NCBI RefSeq assembly: GCF_025200715.1
Contig: NZ_CP104144.1
Span: forward strand, 2,695,628 to 2,759,627
Length of the DNA stretch: 64,000 bases
Direction: 5' to 3'
Origin: Rhizobium sullae
GTDB taxonomy: Bacteria; Pseudomonadota; Alphaproteobacteria; Rhizobiales; Rhizobiaceae
Shown: positions 1 through 8,381 of the stretch, one piece after another
Layout: each line of letters opens with the position of its first letter
Position numbering within the stretch: the first letter of the stretch is position 1
Notes under the pieces: generated by a model
What the model saw: the letters and a program-made list of their open reading frames with translations, nothing else
What the model was told of the DNA's origin: nothing
The model's database searches: none
Made by a program: the position numbers and the translations under genes

Positions 1-1969
1 CAAGCTGCGTTACGCGCACGGATGCCTCAGGAACAAGCCCGTCCGAAACGGCGGCTCGAAGGCGGTGCTTCAAAGCCTCGCGCGCATGCGCATCCGGAGT
101 GAGCACCACCACCTTGGCGAAGGCAGGGTCAGGCAATTCAGGCGCCATGGCGAAGAAGAAGCGAGGCGCCCCCTGCCCCACATAGCTGGTGACGATTTTT
201 ACCTCCGGCTGCGTTTGCAACCAGCCTTCGACTTTCTCCACTGCGGCTGTCGTGGTTTCGATGCTCGTACCCTCGGGCATTCGAACTTCGACCAGCACCT
301 CGGGCCGATCCGATGTCGGGAAGAACTGCTGCTTTACGCTTCCCATCCCGACGACCGAAACAGCCATCGTGATGCCCACCACGGCGCAGGTCACAAATTT
401 ATGGCGAACCGCGAACTCGATGAGGGAGCGCAGGCGACGGTAGTTTGGAGTATCATAGATCGCGTGATGTCCACCTTCGACCGGCTTGATGTCAGGCAGC
501 ATCTTGACGCCGAGGTACGGCGTAAAGATCACTGCAACAAACCACGAAACGATCAGCGCGAAGCCCACGACCCAGAAAATGTTGCCGGCGTATTCACCTG
601 CAGTCGATCTTGCAAAGCCCACGGGCATCAGCCCGATGATTGTGACGAGGGTGCCGGACAGCATTGGCGCCGCCGTATGGCTCCAGGCATAAGCGGCCGC
701 CTTGACGCGGTCCATGCCCTCCTCCATCTTCACCACCATCACCTCAATGGCGATGATGGCGTCGTCTACGAGAAGGCCCAGCGCAAGGATTAACGCGCCG
801 AGCGTAATACGATCGAAGAACCGGCCGGTTTCCAGCATAATGAGGAAGACGACGGCGAGCGTCAGCGGCACAGCAAGCGCCACAACAATGCCAACGCGCC
901 AGCCCAGAGCGATTAGGCTTACGAACAGCACGACGCCAAGCGCCATCGCGAACTTGAGCATGAATTCGCCGACCGCCTCGTCGATGTTGACGGCCTGATC
1001 GCTGACTTTGGTGAGCGTCATGCCCAGCGGCAGTGTCTGGGCGATCGTAACGGACCGCGCTTCAAGTGCCTTGCCGAGATCAAGACCATTCCAGCTTTGT
1101 TGCATCACGGCACCCAGCATGATTGTCGGCTCGCCCTCATGGCGGATGATGTAAGTCGCCGGATCTTCATACCCGCGCCGCACATCCGCTAAATCGGAGA
1201 GCTTCAACGTCCGTCCAGCCGCCACGATCGGCGTATCGGCAATCGCCTGCACGCTTTTATAGGCTCCGTCGAAACGGATGAAGACCTGCGGCCCACGCGT
1301 GTCGATCGAGCCGGCTGGCGTGACTGTGTTCTGTCTTTGCAAAGCTGCGGCGATATCCTGGGCCGATATCCCAAGTGTCGCGAGCTTGGCATAGGAAAAT
1401 TCGACGAAGATCTGTTCGGGGCGCTCCCCGAGGATGTTGATTTTCTTGACGCCCGGAACATGCAGGAGATCCTGACGGATGACCTCCGCCTGCCGCACAA
1501 GGTCTCGCATCGGCATCCCCTTCGCCTTCAGCGCGTACAGGCCGAAGCTCACGTCGGAGTATTCATCATTAACAAAGGGACCAATGACGCCTGGAGGGAG
1601 ATTTCGAGCCTCATCGCCAAGCTTTTTGCGAGCCTGGTAGAACTCTTCCTCGACCGCACCGGGTGGCGTACTATCCTTTAACGTAACGGTTAGAAAGGCG
1701 TAGCCTGGCCGTGTCGTTGTCTCGACACGGTCATAATAAGTCAGTTCCTGGATGCGCTTTTCGAGAGGTTCGGCGACAAGGTCCTGCATTTCACGCGCAG
1801 TGGCACCCGGCCAAACTGAAGTGACCGTCAGGGTCTTGATGGTGAAGGAGGGATCCTCGGCGCGTCCTAGCTTGACGAATGCATAAGCTCCGGCGGCAGC
1901 CAACAGAACGATAAAGAATAAGGTAATGGCGCGTTCGCGAACCGCGATGGCTGAGAGATTGAAGCTCAT
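1..1969 (-). CDS. RND efflux permease, HAE/AcrB family (3' part cut by window edge)
   Basis: Inner-membrane proton-driven RND pump subunit that should export small molecules with the adaptor encoded upstream. My reverse-strand translation starts MSFNLSAIAVRERAITLFF, giving the first membrane helix. A periplasmic porter domain with the family sequence VTSVWPGATAREMQDLVAEP follows, then a helix block with LGLLVDDAIIAIEVM, the RND TM4 signature carrying the proton-relay Asp pair. It stays open for 656 codons to base 1, so roughly the last third (second porter half and final helices) lies outside the window. The ATG overlaps the adaptor stop by one base (TGATG), so the two are translationally coupled. 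The porter pattern resembles the rhizobial and AcrB-like two-gene pumps regulated by a divergent TetR. Substrate cannot be told from sequence. Confidence 0.93.
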   Translation of the reverse strand, partial: MSFNLSAIAVRERAITLFFIVLLAAAGAYAFVKLGRAEDPSFTIKTLTVTSVWPGATAREMQDLVAEPLEKRIQELTYYDRVETTTRPGYAFLTVTLKDSTPPGAVEEEFYQARKKLGDEARNLPPGVIGPFVNDEYSDVSFGLYALKAKGMPMRDLVRQAEVIRQDLLHVPGVKKINILGERPEQIFVEFSYAKLATLGISAQDIAAALQRQNTVTPAGSIDTRGPQVFIRFDGAYKSVQAIADTPIVAAGRTLKLSDLADVRRGYEDPATYIIRHEGEPTIMLGAVMQQSWNGLDLGKALEARSVTIAQTLPLGMTLTKVSDQAVNIDEAVGEFMLKFAMALGVVLFVSLIALGWRVGIVVALAVPLTLAVVFLIMLETGRFFDRITLGALILALGLLVDDAIIAIEVMVVKMEEGMDRVKAAAYAWSHTAAPMLSGTLVTIIGLMPVGFARSTAGEYAGNIFWVVGFALIVSWFVAVIFTPYLGVKMLPDIKPVEGGHHAIYDTPNYRRLRSLIEFAVRHKFVTCAVVGITMAVSVVGMGSVKQQFFPTSDRPEVLVEVRMPEGTSIETTTAAVEKVEGWLQTQPEVKIVTSYVGQGAPRFFFAMAPELPDPAFAKVVVLTPDAHAREALKHRLRAAVSDGLVPEASVRVTQL

Positions 1970-3081
1970 CACTTTGTCACCTCTTGCTGCGAGGCAATCC
2001 TGACAGCCGCGCCGTTTTCCAGAAGATGCGCGCCCAGAGCGACAACCTGCTCACCGATTCCAATGCCGGTGACAAATGCCGTCTCCTCGCCGATCCGTTT
2101 GATTTCGACTGGAGTGAACTTCACAGTGGACGTGGCGTTGTTGACAACCCACAGACCTGTCCGGCTACCGTCGTTCAGGATGGCACCTACCGGAACGGCG
2201 ACCTCCGACTGCCTGTCCGCGTCCGGGATTTTAATCGTCACCGTCGAGCCGAGTGGGGCTGAGGCGGCGGCGCCATCGAGAACGTAGCGCGCCTCGTAAG
2301 TGCGTGTTTGCGGATCGGCAGCATCGGAAATCTGTCGCAGGCGGGCTTTTCCGCTGAGATCGTTGCCTCCGTAGACACTGGCCCCCGCTTCCGATCCTAT
2401 GTCGGGTCGCAAAGTCTCAGGTAGCCAAACAACGGCTTCTCGCGGCCCTGCCTGTGCGAGTTGAACGACCGTCTGGCCTGCAGTCACGACCTGTCCGGGA
2501 TCTCCAAGCGTATCGACGACGGTTCCATCCGAGTCTGCAAAAAGAACGGTATAGGTGGCTTCATTTTCTGCGACCTTAGCGTCAGCTTCAGCCGCGGCAA
2601 GCTGAGCCGAGGCCGTGTCGAGGGCTGCTTTCGCTTGTTCATATCTTTGTGGCGTGGCGGCCAATCCATTTTTCACCAACGCCGCATAGCGCTTCTCATC
2701 TGCTTCTGCCTGGATGAGGACGGCGCGTGCTGCAATGACCGTATTGCGCTTTGCCGTAAGCGCGAGGTGGAGATCTGTTTCATCGATGCGCATCAGGGCC
2801 TGGCCTTGTCTCACCTGTTGACCCACATCGACCAGCCGCTGCACGATTTTGCCGGCAACACGAAACCCGAGGTTGCTCTGTACTCGCGAAGCGACCGTGC
2901 CGGTAAAGGACCGCTCCGCTGTTTCAGTCTTCTCCGCCTCGGCCACCTTTACCAGCGGTGGAACGGTCCTCGGATCTGCGGCTTCGGCTTTCCGTTCAGT
3001 CGTTTCGAAAACGAGGAAAAAAGCAGCGGCCGCCGCCGCTCCTACCAGACCCAGAAAAGTCAGGACATGTTTGCGTTTCAT
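1969..3081 (-). CDS. RND efflux periplasmic adaptor (HlyD/MFP family)
   Basis: Periplasmic membrane-fusion subunit linking the RND permease to an outer-membrane channel. At 370 aa it has family length. Residues 1-25 (MKRKHVLTFLGLVGAAAAAAFFL) form an uncleaved anchor or signal. The lipoyl-like half motif GFRVAGKIVQRLVDVGQQV is followed by an alanine-rich helical hairpin (about 100-180), the second lipoyl half FADSDGTVVDTLGDPGQVV, a beta barrel and the membrane-proximal domain. I chose the ATG at 3081; an upstream in-frame extension of 39 codons runs into the TetR operator region and has no family similarity. It lies 98 bp from the divergent TetR gene and overlaps the permease by one base. No outer-membrane factor is adjacent, so the pump probably borrows a TolC-like channel encoded elsewhere. 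Confidence 0.92.
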   Translation of the reverse strand: MKRKHVLTFLGLVGAAAAAAFFLVFETTERKAEAADPRTVPPLVKVAEAEKTETAERSFTGTVASRVQSNLGFRVAGKIVQRLVDVGQQVRQGQALMRIDETDLHLALTAKRNTVIAARAVLIQAEADEKRYAALVKNGLAATPQRYEQAKAALDTASAQLAAAEADAKVAENEATYTVLFADSDGTVVDTLGDPGQVVTAGQTVVQLAQAGPREAVVWLPETLRPDIGSEAGASVYGGNDLSGKARLRQISDAADPQTRTYEARYVLDGAAASAPLGSTVTIKIPDADRQSEVAVPVGAILNDGSRTGLWVVNNATSTVKFTPVEIKRIGEETAFVTGIGIGEQVVALGAHLLENGAAVRIASQQEVTK

Positions 3082-3115
3082 TTTACGTTCTCTTCTTGAC
3101 CAGCGAACCGGATGA

Positions 3116-3168
3116 ATTAGATTGCGATCAAACGCTATTTGCGTTATAGATGTCAAGTGAAATCTAAT
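3116..3168. promoter_or_regulatory. Divergent promoter with inverted repeats, candidate TetR operator
   Basis: Between the efflux adaptor and tetR an outer inverted repeat ATTAGATT (3116-3123) / AATCTAAT (3161-3168) encloses an inner palindrome AACGC-TATTT-GCGTT (3131-3145). A TetR dimer normally binds such a site and represses both directions. The right outer arm ends just before the tetR Shine-Dalgarno sequence, which suits autorepression. The symmetry is seen directly; the protein bound is inferred from position. Confidence 0.55.
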
Positions 3169-3179
3169 TGGAGATCGAC

Positions 3180-3767
3180 ATGAGAGTGAGCCGCGCACAA
3201 GCTGAGGAAAATCGGGAAACTGTGATCAACGTCGCAAGCCGCCTATTTCGAGAGCACGGCTTCGATGGGATCGGCCTGAAGGACCTGATGAAGGGCGCCG
3301 GCCTGACGCAGGGCGCATTCTATAAGCAGTTCTCGTCCAAGGACGATCTTGCTGCCCAAGCATCCAGGCGAGCGATGGAAAGCGCCACACGCAGATGGTC
3401 GACAGCTGCAGCGACAAGCTCCGATCCCCTGGAGGCCGTTGTGTCGTTCTATCTTTCAATGGGCCATCGTGGGGAAAAGGCAGACGGTTGCCCTCTCGTA
3501 GCGCTAGGATCTGACGCGGCGCGTCAAAGTGAGGAAGTAAGGCGTCCGTTTGAAGATGGAATTAAAGCCCATCTCCAGGTCCTGGATGAATTGATGGACG
3601 ACCCCAGGAGCTCGGATCCCAAAACTAAGGCAATGGCGATACTGTCTCTCATGGTGGGTGCCGTCACGCTCTCCCGCATCATGGAGGACGAGAATTTGTC
3701 GCAAGGGTTCCTCGACGTAGCCGCCGGGGAAGTCAGGCGTATTGCAACCGGTGAAGATGTCGCCTGA
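3180..3767 (+). CDS. TetR/AcrR-family repressor
   Basis: 195-aa DNA-binding regulator, probably the repressor of the adjacent divergent RND pump. The N-terminal helix-turn-helix covers residues about 8-55 (ENRETVINVASRLF, then FDGIGLKDLMKGAGLTQGAF, then YKQFSSKDDLAAQA), typical of the subgroup whose ligand domain carries CPL near the middle (here GCPLVALGSD). The ATG at 3180 was chosen over a TTG at 3168 because GGAG at 3170-3173 sits 6 bases before it. A decayed copy of the same HTH region lies downstream at 5495-5615. The ligand is unknown. Confidence 0.9.
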   Translation: MRVSRAQAEENRETVINVASRLFREHGFDGIGLKDLMKGAGLTQGAFYKQFSSKDDLAAQASRRAMESATRRWSTAAATSSDPLEAVVSFYLSMGHRGEKADGCPLVALGSDAARQSEEVRRPFEDGIKAHLQVLDELMDDPRSSDPKTKAMAILSLMVGAVTLSRIMEDENLSQGFLDVAAGEVRRIATGEDVA

Positions 3768-3822
3768 TGGCGCAGCCGGTTCGTTTATCTAGCGGCGGTC
3801 CTTGGCCAACAAGAGGATAGAC

Positions 3823-3840
3823 CGCCCGAATGTGCGGGCG
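3823..3840 (+). terminator. Weak hairpin after tetR
   Basis: CGCCCG-AATGTG-CGGGCG forms a 6-bp stem about 55 bases after the tetR stop. A second pairing GGCGGTC (3794-3800) / GACCGCC (3820-3826) overlaps it, so two alternative folds exist. No T-run follows, so intrinsic termination is uncertain. Confidence 0.25.
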
Positions 3841-3959
3841 AAGAACGCTCTTCGTGAACCTGAGAAAACTGCATATGTCGAGAACCGGCACTAGCCGTAT
3901 CACAGGTCAGAAAGCTCAATGTCGTGCGTAATATTAATGACAAGACAGGTGGAAAACGT

Positions 3960-5258
3960 ATGCGTCGTATCGTTGTTACAGGAATGGGAGCTGTAAGTCC
4001 TCTTGGAGCGAACGTCGGTATCTCGTGGTCGCGCCTCCTCGCGGGTCAGAGCGGCATTCGGCGACTGGGGGAAGATGTCGTCGGAGATCTCCCGTCCAAA
4101 ATAGGCGGGGTGGTCCCTTCAATCGTTGAAGACCCCGAAGGGGGCTTCGATCCGGATACTGTCTTGGCTCCGAAGGATCAACGCAAGGTCGATCGATTTA
4201 TCCTCTTTGCACTGGCGGCCGCTGACGAGGCACTCACCCAGGCGAGGTGGAAGCCAATTTCCAGTGATGACCGGCTGCGTACCGCGACGATTATCGCTTC
4301 GGGCATCGGAGGATTTCCAGCGATAACCGAAGCGGTTCGCACCGTCGATCAACGCGGTGTACGTCGTCTTTCGCCCTTCACCGTGCCGTCGTTTCTCGTC
4401 AACCTCGCAGCGGGGCAAGCTTCGATCCGTTTCGGCTTCAAAGGTCCCATTGGCGCACCTGTGACAGCGTGCGCGGCCGGCGTTCAGGCGATCGGCGATG
4501 CAGCCAGACTTATCCGTGCAAACGAGGCTGATATCGCGGTATGCGGCGGAACAGAAGCATGCATGAATATCGTCAGCCTTGGTGGTTTTGCCGCAGCTCG
4601 GTCTCTTTCGACGGGCTTCAACGAAACGCCGAGCCGGGCATCGCGCCCCTTTGACATGATGCGTGATGGTTTCGTCATGGGCGAGGGAGCCGGCATTCTT
4701 GTCATCGAAGCCCTGAGCCATGCGCTTGCCCGCGGCGCCACCCCGATTGCCGAACTCGTTGGATACGGCACCACAGCCGACGCCCATCACATTACTTCCG
4801 GTCCCGAAGACGGCAATGGTGCGCGCAGAGCCATGGAGATCGCCATTGCGCAAGCTGGAATAGCCCCGCGCGAAATTGGTCATCTGAACGCGCACGCCAC
4901 CTCGACGCCGGTCGGAGATCTCAGTGAAATCAGGGCCATCAAGAGTGTTTTCGGTTCCGACAATACGGTCGCTGTCAGCGGGACGAAATCAGCAACGGGA
5001 CACCTGCTCGGCGCGGCCGGAGGGCTGGAAGCCATCTTCACGATTCTGGCGCTCAGCAACCAGATCGCACCACCGACCTTGAACCTGAATGCTCCGGATC
5101 CGGAAGCCGTCGGTATCGATTTCGTCGCCAACGACGCGCGGCGAGTAGAGATGAAATACGCAATATCGAATGGCTTCGGCTTTGGCGGGGTCAATGCCAG
5201 CGCACTATTCCGACGCTGGGAAGAAGGAGGCCCTGGCCGCTCACCCTCTGTTAGCTGA
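3960..5258 (+). CDS. Beta-ketoacyl-ACP synthase II-like (FabF family)
   Basis: Condensing enzyme that extends an acyl chain on ACP with malonyl-ACP. At 432 aa it is close to FabF length. The catalytic triad is intact: Cys171 in APVTACAAG, His311 in HLNAHATSTP, and His347 in GTKSATGHLLGAAGG, where Lys342 is also conserved. FGFGGVN near the C-terminus is the usual thiolase-fold ending. ATG at 3960 was preferred over the GTG at 3924 because the family begins RRIVVTGMGAVSPLG and a GGTGGA precedes it. It is not next to acpP or fabG as housekeeping fabF would be; its neighbours are a TetR gene and debris, then an SDR enzyme. It may be a specialised paralogue (NodE-like or secondary lipid) rather than the essential fabF, but sequence alone cannot decide. 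Confidence 0.9.
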   Translation: MRRIVVTGMGAVSPLGANVGISWSRLLAGQSGIRRLGEDVVGDLPSKIGGVVPSIVEDPEGGFDPDTVLAPKDQRKVDRFILFALAAADEALTQARWKPISSDDRLRTATIIASGIGGFPAITEAVRTVDQRGVRRLSPFTVPSFLVNLAAGQASIRFGFKGPIGAPVTACAAGVQAIGDAARLIRANEADIAVCGGTEACMNIVSLGGFAAARSLSTGFNETPSRASRPFDMMRDGFVMGEGAGILVIEALSHALARGATPIAELVGYGTTADAHHITSGPEDGNGARRAMEIAIAQAGIAPREIGHLNAHATSTPVGDLSEIRAIKSVFGSDNTVAVSGTKSATGHLLGAAGGLEAIFTILALSNQIAPPTLNLNAPDPEAVGIDFVANDARRVEMKYAISNGFGFGGVNASALFRRWEEGGPGRSPSVS

Positions 5259-5319
5259 TGCGAATTCTCGCGCCCACAAGAATGTCAAACTATGCCGCTG
5301 CTAAGGAGGTCGACTCGCT

Positions 5320-5480
5320 ATGAACCCAACAATGGTTACTCCGCAAAACATCGTTGAGCTGAAGCCAAAGATCACTGTCATTGTCGTCGGCGGCTGTGTG
5401 GAAACGCTGTGAACAACATGATCGCGCAGAATTCATCGCTGCAAACACCGATGCACAAGCTCTTTCCATGTCAAAGACGT
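5320..5480 (+). pseudogene. FtsZ N-terminal remnant, frameshifted
   Basis: A strong AAGGAGG (5303-5309) precedes an ATG at 5320 whose reading frame gives IVELKPKITVIVVGG, matching the start of alphaproteobacterial FtsZ (family pattern ITELKPRITV then a glycine run). The frame stops after 30 codons. In neighbouring frames the next FtsZ segments continue in order: NAVNNMIA at about 5403-5426 and FIAANTDAQALSMSK at about 5432-5476. The glycine-rich nucleotide-binding segment is damaged and the sequence switches to a TetR fragment after 5480. This is decayed DNA, not a functional cell-division gene. It may still make a 30-residue peptide because the ribosome site is intact. Confidence 0.75.
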
Positions 5481-5494
5481 CGCGGCTTGTCGCA

Positions 5495-5615
5495 GTCAGT
5501 TCACGGAAAATCGCGAAACCCTGATCAGCGGCAAAGCCGCTCTTTCGGGAGCGAGGCTTTGACGGCATCGGGCCTTGAGGAGGACGAATGAACTGACCGG
5601 TGCGAGCACCGGACG
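5495..5615 (+). pseudogene. TetR helix-turn-helix remnant
   Basis: Follows the FtsZ remnant directly. ENRETLIS (about 5500-5525) in one frame and LFRERGFDGIG (5540-5572) in another match the first 35 residues of the intact TetR at 3180 (ENRETVIN, then LFREHGFDGIG), at both DNA and protein level. A further frame change gives LEED around 5573-5585. At least two frameshifts are present, and the ligand domain is missing. It could be a decayed paralogue or the product of a local recombination involving the TetR gene 2 kb upstream. Confidence 0.75.
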
Positions 5616-5732
5616 GGCCGGTGATCGAAAGACTGCCTCCAACCGTTCCTATTTTCCTGACACCAGACCTACGGCCACAGGCCGGCCGATATTCTCGAAA
5701 CGCAATCCAACACAAAGAAAGAAGTGATTTCC

Positions 5733-6548
5733 ATGAACAAGACCAATATTGGCGTCGCGCTGGTGACGGGGGCATCCACCGGCATCGGGCACGCAGCGGC
5801 CAAGGCCCTGCAGAACGCGGGTTTTCGCGTATTCGGAACCAGCCGTCGTGCCGTCGGCCAGAGGAGCGACGGCGTTACCATGCTGACTTGCGACGTGACC
5901 GACGACGCGTCCGTCGCGAAACTGGTTCATGACGTGCTGGCCGAGGCCGGGCGCATCGATCTGCTTGTCAATAATGCTGGCATGGGTCTGCTTGGTGGCG
6001 CGGAAGAGTCCTCGATATCCCAGGCCAAGTCGCTGTTCGACGTGAACGTCTTCGGCGTTTTCCGTGTGACTAATGCGGTATTGCCGGCAATGCGACGCCA
6101 AGGGAAGGGCAGAATCGTTAATTTGAGTTCGGTACAGGGATTCATCCCCGCTCCCTATTTCGCGCTTTACTCGTCAACTAAACATGCCATCGAGGGTTAT
6201 TCCGAATCGCTCGATCACGAATTGCGCCCGTTCGGCATTCGCGTTTCATTAGTGGAGCCTGCCTATACCCGTACATCATTCGAGGACAATCTCGCTAAGC
6301 CGGATCAGTTGCTTGATACCTATGACTCCGCACGCGCTGGCATGAATGTAGTCGTGCGGAAAGCGATGGAAAAAGGCGACGCGCCCGACGTGGTAGCCAA
6401 GGCCGTTTTGGCTGCTGCGACCGATCCCGCTCCCAAGAGGCGCTATGCGGCGGGAAAAATGGCACGCCAGGTTACTCTTCTGCGCCGTTTCGTCCCCGCA
6501 TCCGTATTCGACAAGAGCCTGCGAAAGATGCTCGGGCTGCCGGTCTGA
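5733..6548 (+). CDS. Short-chain dehydrogenase/reductase
   Basis: 271-aa classical SDR that should oxidise or reduce an alcohol/ketone with NAD(P). It has the dinucleotide motif TGASTGIG (residues 12-19), NNAGMG at about 80-85, catalytic Ser133 and Tyr146-x3-Lys150 (YSSTK). SRR at 37-39 after beta2 suggests NADP preference. The ATG at 5733 was chosen over a GTG at 5724; a purine-rich AAAGAAAG lies upstream. It is flanked on both sides by pseudogene fragments, so it appears to be an intact survivor in a decaying stretch. The C-terminal tail past residue 230 is helical and basic, as in SDRs annotated for ketone or retinol-like substrates. The substrate is unknown. Confidence 0.9.
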   Translation: MNKTNIGVALVTGASTGIGHAAAKALQNAGFRVFGTSRRAVGQRSDGVTMLTCDVTDDASVAKLVHDVLAEAGRIDLLVNNAGMGLLGGAEESSISQAKSLFDVNVFGVFRVTNAVLPAMRRQGKGRIVNLSSVQGFIPAPYFALYSSTKHAIEGYSESLDHELRPFGIRVSLVEPAYTRTSFEDNLAKPDQLLDTYDSARAGMNVVVRKAMEKGDAPDVVAKAVLAAATDPAPKRRYAAGKMARQVTLLRRFVPASVFDKSLRKMLGLPV

Positions 6549-6638
6549 CATCGACATCGACGATACCCTGTTCCGCTCGATGAGGCAGGCGCTTTGAGCC
6601 CATTTCAGAGAATGAAGCGTTTGGCGAAAGGACATCTC

Positions 6639-6719
6639 ATGAGAATCGGTCTCAGCGGCGCGGGAAATATTGGCGCCCATTTGGCTCGAAAGCTTGCCGC
6701 GAGCGGCCGTTGGCAGGGC
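6639..6719 (+). pseudogene. Rossmann-fold NAD(P)-binding N-terminal fragment
   Basis: After GAAAGGA the ATG at 6639 begins MRIGLSGAGNIGAHLARKLA, a textbook GxGxxG start as in F420-dependent NADP reductase-like or 6-phosphogluconate-type proteins. After about 26 residues the frame runs straight into a recombinase sequence, so only the first beta-alpha-beta unit remains. It is a truncated gene start joined to foreign DNA. Confidence 0.6.
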
Positions 6720-6836
6720 GGCGCGCGGCGTGGCGAACTGCGCCTGTCCGTGCCGTTCGGCTACATCTGGCATCGTGAAGCCGGACTCGGACTTGATCCT
6801 GATTTGCGCCTGCAGGAGGTAATCCGGGCCATCCTG
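6720..6836 (+). pseudogene. Serine recombinase fragment (recombinase domain)
   Basis: In frame with the preceding Rossmann fragment, ARRGELRLSVPFGYIW (from about 6723) and LGLDPDLRLQEVIRAIL match the start of the recombinase domain that follows the catalytic resolvase domain in large serine recombinases (pattern RGEL..PVGY then DPD..VQE.I). No catalytic domain and no C-terminal part are seen. It is a scar of an excised or decayed mobile element, and it sits exactly where the RpiR gene on the other strand loses its C-terminal domain. Confidence 0.6.
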
Positions 6837-6931
6837 GCCATGGCGACGGTGTCATGGATTGCGCGGCCTGAACAGTCTTGTTCCGCCCCCAAAGTCATCC
6901 TGATGACAACAGCCGACAACGCGCTGTTTCT

Positions 6932-7219
6932 CTAGCGGTGATTTGCGGCGGTCTTGCGAAGATGATTTCTTATCATCGCGCGAAACTCGCCGAACGTTTG
7001 AAACCCAATGCGCTGTGCAAGTCGGTGAACCGTCGTCTGAGAAACCTTGCAATTGCGCGCGATTGTCGCAGCACTTTCGAAAGCAGCCATTTCCGGGCGC
7101 TCTATGATTAGCCTCGCAACCTGTTCCAGACGATCGGGAAAGACAATTTGCCGCTTGGCGATCTGGTACTTCAGTTCCTGCAGCGTCGCGGGAGGACGAT
7201 GATCCCGATCCTGTAACAT
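6932..7219 (-). pseudogene. RpiR-family regulator truncated to its DNA-binding domain
   Basis: 95 codons encode the N-terminal HTH domain of an RpiR/MurR regulator: LQELKYQIAKRQIVFPDRLEQ, then AATIARNCKVSQTTVHRLAQ (the recognition helix) and IGFQTFGEFRAMIR. Family members are about 280 aa with a C-terminal SIS sugar-phosphate domain, which is missing; the stop falls next to the serine recombinase fragment. RpiR proteins often control inositol or sugar catabolism, and this one lies 127 bp downstream of the inositol dehydrogenase gene, so it was probably the regulator of that operon. It may still make a free HTH domain. Ligand response is lost. Confidence 0.75.
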
Positions 7220-7346
7220 TGCGCTTTATCCCCCAATGCGCTGTCGATCCGTCTCCAGATCGCGGCGCAGACAGCAGTGCAAAGATGTCGCTTCACCCCG
7301 TAGCGATGCGGCAATGCGAAAGCGGAGCCGCATCGCGCGAACCATG

Positions 7347-8339
7347 TCAGTCGATCTCAACCGGCTTGCCGGTCCGCCAACTGACAGTGGCGGCCTCCGC
7401 CAATTTTTGGGCCTGGAGGCCATCAAACCCGCCGGGCTTCGGCGAGCGGGTGCCGCTGTCGATCGCATCGATGAAGGCATTGATCTCGTTGGCATAAGCC
7501 TGCGCATAACGTTCAAGGAAGAAATATTGAACGGGATCGCCGCTGACACCGTTCGCATTGGAAAGCTCGACGCTGGTTGCGTGGATATTTCTCGCCGCAA
7601 GCATGCCGGCAGCTCCATGGACCTCGATGCGCTGATCGTAGCCGTAAGTCGCCCGGCGCGAGTTGGTGATGACGGCAATGCGTCCGGAAGCCGTTTGCAT
7701 CTGCACGGCAGCGGTATCCACATCGCCCTCGGCCCCGATCGCCTTGTCGACGAGCGACGAGCCAAGTGCATTCACGACGACGAATTCCTCGCCCATGAGG
7801 AAGCGGGCCATGTCGAAGTCATGGATCATCATGTCGCGGAACAGACCGCCGGAGGATTTGACGTAATCGGCCGGCGGCGGCGCTGGATCCCGGCTGGTGA
7901 TCGTCACGATCTCGATTTCGCCGATATCGCCGCGACGCAGTCGCCCTTCCACGCTGGCGAAGTTCGGGTCAAACCGGCGATTGAAGCCGATCATCAGGGT
8001 CGACCTGTTCTTCTCGACGACGTCGAGGCAGGCATTGATGCGCTCGACTGACAGGGACACCGGCTTCTCGCACAGGATTGCTTTGCCGGCCCTCGCCGCC
8101 GCCTCGATGAGAGCGGCGTGGCTGGGTGTCGGGGTCGCGATGAGGATCGCATCGACGCCTGAGGATTTGATGACATCCTCCGCGTCGGCCACCTCTGCAC
8201 CCGTTTGCGCGGCAAGCGCCTCCGCCGACGCCTTGAAGGCATCCGCCACATAGGCGAGCTTCGCCTTTGGGTTCGCCGCGATGGTCGCAGCATGCACCTT
8301 GCCTATCCGGCCGGCGCCGATCACTCCAAACCTGACCAT
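7347..8339 (-). CDS. iolG: Inositol 2-dehydrogenase-like oxidoreductase (Gfo/Idh/MocA)
   Basis: 330 aa, the usual IolG/IdhA length. Oxidises myo-inositol (or a related cyclitol or sugar) at C2 with NAD to the inosose. The Rossmann motif GVIGAGRIGKVHAATI starts at residue 5; CEKPVS carries the conserved Lys of the EKP motif; HDFDMARFLMG carries the catalytic Asp/His region. The C-terminal PGGFDGLQAQKLAEAA is typical of IolG. It is the last intact gene of the operon after the transporter and a TIM-barrel isomerase, which supports a polyol substrate. Bacterial IolG paralogues also act on chiro- and scyllo-inositol or on glucose, so the exact substrate is inferred. Confidence 0.85.
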   Translation of the reverse strand: MVRFGVIGAGRIGKVHAATIAANPKAKLAYVADAFKASAEALAAQTGAEVADAEDVIKSSGVDAILIATPTPSHAALIEAAARAGKAILCEKPVSLSVERINACLDVVEKNRSTLMIGFNRRFDPNFASVEGRLRRGDIGEIEIVTITSRDPAPPPADYVKSSGGLFRDMMIHDFDMARFLMGEEFVVVNALGSSLVDKAIGAEGDVDTAAVQMQTASGRIAVITNSRRATYGYDQRIEVHGAAGMLAARNIHATSVELSNANGVSGDPVQYFFLERYAQAYANEINAFIDAIDSGTRSPKPGGFDGLQAQKLAEAATVSWRTGKPVEID

Positions 8340-8381
8340 TGATTTCTCTCCATTGTATGTAAGCGTTGACTATCGAAGTTA

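Noticed and set aside
65..793. Long plus-strand frame over the first RND gene
   Set aside because: It is antisense to a clear RND permease read continuously on the minus strand; its protein is rich in His and Arg with no family motif.
5290..5775. 161-codon minus-strand frame between the ketosynthase and the SDR gene
   Set aside because: It is antisense to the FtsZ and TetR remnants, which give better protein matches on the plus strand.
7236..8051. 271-codon plus-strand frame opposite the inositol dehydrogenase
   Set aside because: Pure shadow of a complete, motif-bearing gene on the minus strand.
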